This document shows positions 58,221-64,000 of a stretch of 64,000 nucleotides of DNA, piece after piece. This DNA comes from Bacillus_BA fengqiuensis (GTDB lineage Bacteria > Bacillota > Bacilli > Bacillales > Bacillaceae_H), in NCBI GenBank assembly GCA_030813035.1, contig JAUSTV010000003.1. One strand, given 5' to 3'. The stretch's first letter is position 1; each line of letters begins with the position of its first letter. The translations under genes were made by a program, and so were the position numbers. The notes under the pieces are model-generated. The model saw only the letters and a list, made by a program, of their open reading frames with translations. It searched no databases and was not told where the DNA came from.

Positions 58221-59489
58221 TTAGCGTGCTTCTTTTAAATGTGTAACAAGTGCTGAAATGGCTACTTCCTGCTGTTCGCCGGTTGACATGTTCTTTACAT
58301 TCACAACCTGCTTATTCAATTCCTCATCACCTAGAACAATAACGAATTGGGCTTGTAGTCGGTCAGCAGCTTTAAATTGGGCTTTTATCTTTTTGTCTTG
58401 ATAATCCTTTTCGGTCACGAAACCGCCCATGCGCAACTCATTGACAATGGACACAGAATAATCTTTTGCCGCATCACCCATCGCCACCACGTAGCAGTCA
58501 ATGTTTTCCTGGATTGGCAATGTGACATTTTCTGCTGCAAGCGCCGCAAGCAAACGCTCAATACTTAAAGCGAAGCCGATTCCAGGCGTCTCCGGGCCGC
58601 CGACATCTTGAACAAGCCCGTTGTATCGTCCGCCGCCGCAAAGCGTCGTAATCGAACCAAAACCTTCTGCATCACTCATGATTTCAAACGCTGTATGATT
58701 GTAGTAGTCAAGGCCGCGTACGAGATTCGGATCTACCACAAACTCGATATGTAAGCTCGTCAAATATTGCTGTACCTTCTCGAAATAAGCTTTTGAATAC
58801 TCGTTCAAATAATCAAAAATGGAAGGTGCCGTTTTCATCAATTCATGATCGCGGTCTTTTTTACAATCAAGAATGCGAAGCGGATTTTTTTCTAGACGAC
58901 TTTGGCAGTCAGAACAAAACTCCCCGATTCTCGGTGAAAAATGATCGATTAACGCTTGGCGGTGTGCCTGGCGGCTTTCCGCATCTCCTAAGCTGTTAAT
59001 GACAAGGCGGAGCTTTTTCAATCCTAATGATTGATAAAATTGCATAGCCAGAGCCATTACTTCGGCATCAATCGCCGGATCGCTGCTTCCCAACGCTTCT
59101 ACGCCAAATTGGACAAACTGGCGGAATCGTCCTGCTTGGGGACGTTCGTAGCGGAACATTGGGCCGATGTAAAATAGTTTCGTCGGCTGATTAGGGCTTC
59201 CAAACATCTTTTGTTCCACAAAAGAACGCACAACTGCAGCCGTTCCTTCTGGACGAAGAGTAATGCTGCGTCCGCCCCGGTCTTCAAATGTGTACATTTC
59301 TTTTTGAACAATATCAGTCGTATCTCCTACACTGCGCTGAAACAATTCAGTATGTTCAAACATCGGCGTACGGATTTCTTTATAATTAAACATACGGCAA
59401 ATGGTTCTCGCCTGCTGTTCCACATATTGCCATAGTTCCACAGTACCTGGAAGAATATCTTGTGTACCTCTTGGAATTTGAATTGACAT
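58221..59489 (-). CDS. hisS: Histidyl-tRNA synthetase
   Basis: 422-residue class II synthetase. IPRGTQDILPG start, TLRPEGTAAVVRSFVE, MFRYERPQAGRFRQFVQFGVE (motif 2), LVRGLDYYNHTAFEI (HisA) and GGRYNGLVQDVGGPETPGIGFALSIERL (HisB and motif 3), then the anticodon domain. ATG 59487-59489 with AGGAGG twelve bases upstream. First gene of hisS-aspS, with a T-box leader. Confidence 0.98.
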   Translation of the reverse strand: MSIQIPRGTQDILPGTVELWQYVEQQARTICRMFNYKEIRTPMFEHTELFQRSVGDTTDIVQKEMYTFEDRGGRSITLRPEGTAAVVRSFVEQKMFGSPNQPTKLFYIGPMFRYERPQAGRFRQFVQFGVEALGSSDPAIDAEVMALAMQFYQSLGLKKLRLVINSLGDAESRQAHRQALIDHFSPRIGEFCSDCQSRLEKNPLRILDCKKDRDHELMKTAPSIFDYLNEYSKAYFEKVQQYLTSLHIEFVVDPNLVRGLDYYNHTAFEIMSDAEGFGSITTLCGGGRYNGLVQDVGGPETPGIGFALSIERLLAALAAENVTLPIQENIDCYVVAMGDAAKDYSVSIVNELRMGGFVTEKDYQDKKIKAQFKAADRLQAQFVIVLGDEELNKQVVNVKNMSTGEQQEVAISALVTHLKEAR

Positions 59490-59533
59490 AAACGTTGCGT
59501 GCCTCCTATTTCCTTTTTATAAAAAAACAAAAA

Positions 59534-59825
59534 AACCCCCATCCCTACACAAACATGTAGGGACGAGAGTTATTATTTCTCGTGGTACCACCCTAATTGA
59601 AGCAAATTTTGCTCCCACTTAAATCGTTAACGCCTGAATACGTTCAACTCCTACTAAGACATGTCTTTTCAGAGAGAAGCCTCGAGAGTGTTCTTTCGTT
59701 AAGTCATCATGCAGAAGTGCTTTCAGCCCCAGGCACTTCCTCTCTTTTCATGTGTAGTCTTAACTACTTTTCTCCGTCATCGGTTTTTTACGGGTCTTTA
59801 TTCATATGTAACTTTATAGCAATTG
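59534..59825 (-). ncRNA. T-box riboswitch of hisS-aspS
   Basis: T-box core GGTGGTACCACG at 59581-59592 on the minus strand, followed by a terminator (CTCTCGTCCCTACA with TGTAGGGATGGGGG, about 59536-59570) and seven T's. Stem I has AGTA-GTTAAG pairing CTTAAC and the distal AAGAGAGG...GGGCTGAAAG loop. After CTTAAC comes GAAAGAACACTCTC; CAC at 59688-59690 is the best specifier, a histidine codon. I see no GAC there, so the leader probably senses tRNA-His. Confidence 0.93.
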
Positions 59826-59831
59826 TCTTCT

Positions 59832-59860
59832 ATATTACGAATGAAATTCCGAATTGTCAA
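59832..59860 (-). promoter_or_regulatory. Promoter of the hisS-aspS leader
   Basis: TTGACA (59855-59860), 17 bases, TAATAT (59832-59837) on the minus strand, a near-consensus sigma-A promoter. Start expected near 59825. Confidence 0.88.
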
Positions 59861-59970
59861 GCACTTAATTAACGATGTTAAGAGAGCATGGCGAGCCTAT
59901 TCAAAGGTCCGTTTCGAATATATAAGTAAACATCAAAAGATTCAAATCGCTCTTTAAGAAGCTGCTCTCA

Positions 59971-60147
59971 TTAAGAACGGGATAAATTCTTTTTTAAGGC
60001 TTTCACATCACGTAAATCCAGGCCGAATTCCGACGCCAATTCGACTGAAGTTGTGCTGTCCTCCCGCTGAATGAAATCATGGAAATTCACTCCAAATAAT
60101 TGATTACGGTGAGTAAATGACTGTTCTCCTTTAGAACTGAACTTCAT
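59971..60147 (-). CDS. yrzK: YrzK-like small protein
   Basis: 58-residue protein MKFSSKGEQSFTHRNQLFGV... with STTSVELASEFGLDLRDVKALKKNL, which resembles a helix-turn-helix or sigma region 4-like recognition segment. ATG 60145-60147 behind AAGGGGA. The position between hisS and yrvJ is that of yrzK in B. subtilis; I assign the name on position and size. Function unknown. Confidence 0.7.
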   Translation of the reverse strand: MKFSSKGEQSFTHRNQLFGVNFHDFIQREDSTTSVELASEFGLDLRDVKALKKNLSRS

Positions 60148-60283
60148 GCAATCCCCTTCTTTCCTTTAATAAGCAAGACATATCTTCCTCCATATCTTTT
60201 CCATTTTTCCGTTATAACTTACAGGAATTTTTCTTTTTATCGAGAAATAGTACCTTACAAATAAAGGAAAAGGAGTTACGGTA

Positions 60284-61189
60284 GTGACAGTCAAATATTT
60301 AAAGTTGCCGCTCTATCTTCAACTTGGAATTTGCCTCTTTTTTTTGGCCTTTCAGCCCCAAACCAATGCACAAAGCGAATTTGTTTCTGTCCAAGTAAAT
60401 GTACTAAATGTTCGAAGCGGACCGGGAACATCACATGATGTGGTGGATAAAGTAACAAAGGGAAGTATTTTGTCCGTTGTGGAAAAATTGGATGATTGGT
60501 ATCATGTTCAATTAACAAATGGATTGACAGGATGGGTGGCAAAACGCTATGTCGACTCACTGCCTGATATCTCAGACTCTCCATTAGCACCGCCATACCT
60601 CGCCTCCTCGTCTGCTGCAGGCCTCCTGGACTTATACGGTACATCACTGTCCGCTTTACAACATAAAACAATCGTTATTGATGCCGGCCATGGAGGACGG
60701 GATAAAGGTGCCACCGGTGCATCCGCTTCTACATTAGAAAAGGATTTGAACCTCATTACAGCCAAATTGCTCGAAAAAAGATTGAAAGCTCTCGGTGCGA
60801 ATGTCATGATGACCAGAACGACCGATCGATATGTCTCTCTTGAAACAAGGGTGGCCATGGCGAAAGAAAATAAAGCCGATCTTTTTCTAAGCATTCACTA
60901 TAATAGTTCTCCCGATAAAACTCTACAGGGCATCATTACGTACTATGGCCATCATCAACTACCTGCCGAAAGTATCCACCATGAACTGATTTCTCTTACA
61001 ACCTCTATCGATAAACAAGCAAGGCATGGCGATTATTACGTGCTGCGTGAAAACTCACAGCCATCCGTTTTATTGGAACTCGGTTTTTTAAGCCACGAGC
61101 AAGAAGAAACCCGCCTGCAAACGGAGGAGTTTCAATATAACGCTGTAACAGCCATCGTCAAAGGCCTCACAAAATACTTCTCACAATAG
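60284..61189 (+). CDS. yrvJ: N-acetylmuramoyl-L-alanine amidase with SH3 domain (YrvJ-like)
   Basis: 301-residue secreted cell-wall hydrolase. Signal peptide of about 30 residues (LQLGICLFFLAFQPQTNAQS), one bacterial SH3 domain (about 33-95: LNVRSGPGTSHDVVDKVTKG...GWVAKRYVDS), and an amidase_3 domain (about 128-300) with zinc ligands and catalytic residues in VIDAGHGGRDKG, LEKDLNL, SIHYNSS and LLELGFLS. B. subtilis YrvJ is longer, with more SH3 repeats. GTG 60284-60286 behind AAGGAG. Convergent with dtd. Confidence 0.93.
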   Translation: MTVKYLKLPLYLQLGICLFFLAFQPQTNAQSEFVSVQVNVLNVRSGPGTSHDVVDKVTKGSILSVVEKLDDWYHVQLTNGLTGWVAKRYVDSLPDISDSPLAPPYLASSSAAGLLDLYGTSLSALQHKTIVIDAGHGGRDKGATGASASTLEKDLNLITAKLLEKRLKALGANVMMTRTTDRYVSLETRVAMAKENKADLFLSIHYNSSPDKTLQGIITYYGHHQLPAESIHHELISLTTSIDKQARHGDYYVLRENSQPSVLLELGFLSHEQEETRLQTEEFQYNAVTAIVKGLTKYFSQ

Positions 61190-61251
61190 AATAACTAACG
61201 TAAAAACAATCTAATTGTCTATTTCAGCTCCTGTGACTGAGCTTTAACCTG

Positions 61252-61310
61252 AAAAGACCTTTCTCTCCAACTCACGGTTTTTCCACAAGTTCAAGCGAAA
61301 GGTCTTTTTC
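61252..61310 (+). terminator. Terminator of yrvJ
   Basis: AAAAGACCTTTC (61252-61263) pairs with GAAAGGTCTTTT (61297-61308), a wide 33-base loop, T-run after it. Confidence 0.7.
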
Positions 61311-61314
61311 AGGA

Positions 61315-61354
61315 AAATGCATGGACGGGATGTTTCCAGCCCGTCCATGCATTT
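61315..61354. terminator. Terminator of dtd
   Basis: AAAATGCATGGACGGG / CCCGTCCATGCATTTT, 15-bp arms at 61315-61329 and 61340-61354, bidirectional, 3 bp after the dtd stop codon on the minus strand. Confidence 0.92.
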
Positions 61355-61357
61355 TCT

Positions 61358-61798
61358 TTATTTGCTCTCTATGATTAATGTCACCGGTCCATCATTTGTG
61401 AATTGTACATCCATCATAGCACCAAATATCCCGGTCTCCACTTTCAAACCTTTTTTCGCCAATTCTTCATTGAATTGCTTATAAATGTCATTGGCATAAT
61501 CCGGTTTAGCTGCTTCCATAAAATTCGGTCTTCTTCCCTTACGGCAATCTCCATAAAGGGTAAATTGAGAGACGGACAGCACCTCGCCCCCAATATCAAG
61601 AAGAGATAAGTTCATTTTTTCAGACTCGTCCTCAAAAATACGTAAGTTGGCAATCTTATCGGCCGCATATGCTGCGTCTTCACGAGTATCGGAGTGGGTC
61701 ACTCCCACCAGCAGCATCACCCCTCGTTCAATGGCACCGACTGTTTTTCCTTCTACCACTACTTTTGCATTCTTTGCACGTTGAACCACTACACGCAT
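61358..61798 (-). CDS. dtd: D-aminoacyl-tRNA deacylase
   Basis: Dtd removes D-amino acids and glycine wrongly attached to tRNA. The 146-residue protein has MRVVVQRAKNAKVVVEGK, LSVSQFTLYGDCRKGRRPNF and the Gly-cisPro motif in FTNDGPVTLIIES. Normal length. It follows relA by 15 bases, the usual relA-dtd pair in Firmicutes. Confidence 0.97.
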   Translation of the reverse strand: MRVVVQRAKNAKVVVEGKTVGAIERGVMLLVGVTHSDTREDAAYAADKIANLRIFEDESEKMNLSLLDIGGEVLSVSQFTLYGDCRKGRRPNFMEAAKPDYANDIYKQFNEELAKKGLKVETGIFGAMMDVQFTNDGPVTLIIESK

Positions 61799-61813
61799 AA
61801 CGAAAAACCCTTT

Positions 61814-64000
61814 CTAATGCATAATTCTTCGTACCGAATAAATATCACGAATCTGTTTAATTCGGTCGACCACTTTATGAAGATGATTAATGTTATGAAT
61901 CGAAATTGACATATTGATGGTTGCCATTTTATTACGGTCTGAACGGCCCGAAACCGCTGAGATGTTTGTCTTCGTTTCATTTACCGCTTGTAAAACCTCA
62001 TTTAACAAACCTCGGCGGTCGAAGCCGGAAATTTCAATTTCTACATTAAATTCCCGTCCTTCTTTAATGTGCGATTCCCATTCTACAGAAATCAAGCGAT
62101 TTTCAGCTTCTTCCGTGTGAACATTCAAACAATCTTCACGGTGTACAGACACGCCTCGTCCTTTTGTGATAAATCCGACAATTTCGTCTCCCGGCACAGG
62201 ATTACAGCATTTCGACAAGCGAATCAACAAGTTATCAATTCCTTGTACTACTACACCCGAATCCCGTTTTTTCCCTTTTGGAGCAGGCTTTGTCTCATTC
62301 ATAATCTCTTTGATTTCTTGTTCTTGATCTCGCTGCTTCCGCCACTTCTCCGTCAAACGATTGGCGATTTGGGCAGCAGTGATGCCATTATATCCAACTG
62401 CGGCATACATATCTTCTTCATTGGAAAAGTTAAATTTCTCGGCAACCCTTTTAAGATTGTCCTGTGTCAAAACCTCTTTAACTTCAAAATCCAAATTGCG
62501 GATTTCTTTTTCAACAAGCTCTTTTCCTTTTTCGATATTTTCCTCACGCCGTTGCTTTTTAAAGAATTGGCGAATCTTATTTTTTGCCTGAGTCGTTTGC
62601 GAAAGCTTCAGCCAATCTTGACTTGGACCATATGAATGTTTCGATGTTAAAATCTCAATAATGTCACCGGTCTTCAATTTAAAGTCCAGCGTTACCATTT
62701 TGCCGTTCACTTTTGCCCCAATCGTTTTATTCCCGATTTCAGAGTGAATCCGATAAGCGAAATCGATTGGTACAGACCCCGCTGGAAGTTCGATGACGTC
62801 CCCTTTCGGCGTAAAGATATATACCATATCGGAGAAAAGGTCCACTTTTAACGATTCCATGAACTCTTCCGCATTCGTGGACTCGTTCTGGAATTCTAAT
62901 ATTTCTCTGAACCATGTTAACTTATCTTCAAAGGAAGCACGGTCATTGGCCGTTTTCCCTTCTTTATAGGCCCAATGTGCCGCTACCCCATACTCAGCGA
63001 TATGATGCATTTCCACCGTGCGGATTTGCACTTCCAGAGGATCCCCTTTAGGACCAATAACCGTTGTATGAAGGGACTGGTACATGTTAGGCTTCGGCAT
63101 TGCAATATAATCCTTAAATCGACCCGGCATAGGCTTCCAGCATGTATGAATGATGCCGAGGACGGCATAACAATCTTTAATGCTGCCGACAAGAATACGG
63201 ACAGCCAGCAAATCATAGATTTCATTGAATTGCTTGTTTTGTAAAGCCATTTTTCGATAAATTGAATAAATATGTTTCGGCCTTCCAGAAATTTCAGCCT
63301 TAATGGCTACTTCATTGACCCGTTCCCGGACTTCATCAATTACTTCTGCAATATATTGTTCGCGCTCCGCACGCTTTTGCTTCATTAAATTGACGATGCG
63401 ATAATACTGTTGGGGATTTAAATAACGTAAAGCCGTATCTTCCAATTCCCACTTGATTTTAGAGATACCGAGACGGTGAGCCAGCGGTGCAAAAATTTCC
63501 AATGTTTCATTGGCGATTCGGCGCTGCTTCTCTTGAGGAAGATGCTTTAACGTACGCATATTATGCAAACGGTCCGCCAATTTAATTAGAATGACCCGAA
63601 TGTCTCGTGCCATCGCAACAAACATTTTGCGATGATTCTCCGCCTGCTGCTCTTCTTTCGATTTATATTTAATTTTCCCGAGTTTGGTCACACCATCGAC
63701 TAGCATGGCAACGTCATCGCTAAATGTGTCTTTTAGTTGTTCAAGTGTAACATCTGTATCTTCTACCACATCATGTAAAAATCCCGCTGCGATTGTCGTT
63801 GGGTCCAACTCCAGATCAACCAAAATCCCCGCTACTTGAATCGGGTGAATAATATACGGCTCCCCTGATTTGCGATATTGCTCACTATGGGCATCTTTCG
63901 CAAACTGGTAAGCTCTTGCCACCAAATCTATATCATCACCAGACAAATATTTACCAGCATTTTCAATTACTTGTTCAGCTGTTAACACTTGCTCGTTTGC
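61814..64000 (-). CDS. relA: (p)ppGpp synthetase/hydrolase RelA, partial at the 5' end
   Basis: Bifunctional Rel enzyme making and removing (p)ppGpp, the stringent-response alarmone. HD hydrolase domain (FLHDVVEDT, about residues 50-150), synthetase domain with YQSLHTTVIGPKG, TGS domain (TPKGDVIELPAGSVPIDFAYRIH), zinc-finger region CCNPVPGDEIVGF and C-terminal ACT domain. An internal GTG at 63988 looks like a start, but the codons before it read A-N-E-Q, which continue the family's N-terminus (MANEQVLTAEQV in B. subtilis), so the true start lies just past the right edge. Confidence 0.96.
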   Translation of the reverse strand, partial: ANEQVLTAEQVIENAGKYLSGDDIDLVARAYQFAKDAHSEQYRKSGEPYIIHPIQVAGILVDLELDPTTIAAGFLHDVVEDTDVTLEQLKDTFSDDVAMLVDGVTKLGKIKYKSKEEQQAENHRKMFVAMARDIRVILIKLADRLHNMRTLKHLPQEKQRRIANETLEIFAPLAHRLGISKIKWELEDTALRYLNPQQYYRIVNLMKQKRAEREQYIAEVIDEVRERVNEVAIKAEISGRPKHIYSIYRKMALQNKQFNEIYDLLAVRILVGSIKDCYAVLGIIHTCWKPMPGRFKDYIAMPKPNMYQSLHTTVIGPKGDPLEVQIRTVEMHHIAEYGVAAHWAYKEGKTANDRASFEDKLTWFREILEFQNESTNAEEFMESLKVDLFSDMVYIFTPKGDVIELPAGSVPIDFAYRIHSEIGNKTIGAKVNGKMVTLDFKLKTGDIIEILTSKHSYGPSQDWLKLSQTTQAKNKIRQFFKKQRREENIEKGKELVEKEIRNLDFEVKEVLTQDNLKRVAEKFNFSNEEDMYAAVGYNGITAAQIANRLTEKWRKQRDQEQEIKEIMNETKPAPKGKKRDSGVVVQGIDNLLIRLSKCCNPVPGDEIVGFITKGRGVSVHREDCLNVHTEEAENRLISVEWESHIKEGREFNVEIEISGFDRRGLLNEVLQAVNETKTNISAVSGRSDRNKMATINMSISIHNINHLHKVVDRIKQIRDIYSVRRIMH

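Noticed and set aside
62069..62635. 188-codon plus-strand frame opposite relA
   Set aside because: Antisense of the conserved relA; long only because of base composition.
63980..63988. GTG at 63988 as the start of relA
   Set aside because: No ribosome site, and the upstream in-frame codons continue the known N-terminal sequence up to the window edge.

Overview
The window is a 64 kb piece of the core chromosome of an endospore-forming member of the Bacillaceae. Gene order follows the Bacillus subtilis stretch that runs from grpE/hrcA through the com and yqe genes, sda, sigK, the mcc/yrh genes, greA, alaS, recD2, mnmA, cymR, rarA, aspS and hisS to relA. Spore genes (spoIIP, gpr, sda, sigK, an rsfA-like gene), T-box leaders, a CIRCE element and a 6S RNA support this. 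The base composition is moderately A+T-rich and the ribosome sites are strong, with many TTG and GTG starts. I cannot name the species.

Layout. Positions 1-8.1 kb (mostly minus strand): partial grpE, hrcA with promoter and CIRCE, hemW, lepA, yqxA, spoIIP, gpr. 8.6-15.3 kb: rpsT, holA, yqzM, then comEC-comEB-comEA with divergent comER. 15.4-21 kb: the yqe run yqeM-rsfS-yqeK-nadD-yqeI-aroE-yqeH-yqeG. 21-26.3 kb (mostly plus strand): sda with a DnaA-box region, psd and pssA back to back, a YjcZ-like miniprotein, motAB and an uninterrupted sigK. 26.3-31.2 kb: small ORFs including yrzI, then yrhC and the methionine-to-cysteine genes mccB, mccA, mtnN, yrrT. 31.4-41.7 kb: yrzA, yrrS-pbpI, greA, udk, the tRNA wobble-uridine genes yrrO-yrrN-yrrM, mltG, yrzB-yrrK-ireB. 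41.7-54 kb: T-box-controlled alaS, yrrI, small yrzQ and yrzR, recD2, a TPR protein, mnmA with its sulfur donor iscS, cymR and rarA. 54-64 kb: an rsfA-like gene, tcdA, 6S RNA, T-box-controlled hisS-aspS, yrzK, a cell-wall amidase, dtd and relA, whose start codon lies just past the right edge.

How the parts work together. Main themes are sporulation control and execution, translation quality and tRNA modification (mnmA/iscS, yrrMNO, tcdA, dtd, alaS/hisS/aspS), ribosome assembly (rpsT, rsfS, yqeH, yqeI), sulfur metabolism under cymR, DNA uptake, and replication-linked checkpoints (sda, rarA, recD2).

I found no phage, insertion sequence, CRISPR array, tRNA or rRNA gene, and no convincing new multi-gene system. 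The unusual signals lie between genes: three families of dispersed structured repeats, one of which sits repeatedly just after stop codons; a hairpin separating the sda Shine-Dalgarno from its ATG by an otherwise ideal distance; a terminator-like hairpin that covers the pbpI Shine-Dalgarno; and a group of tiny ORFs with good ribosome sites near yrzI.
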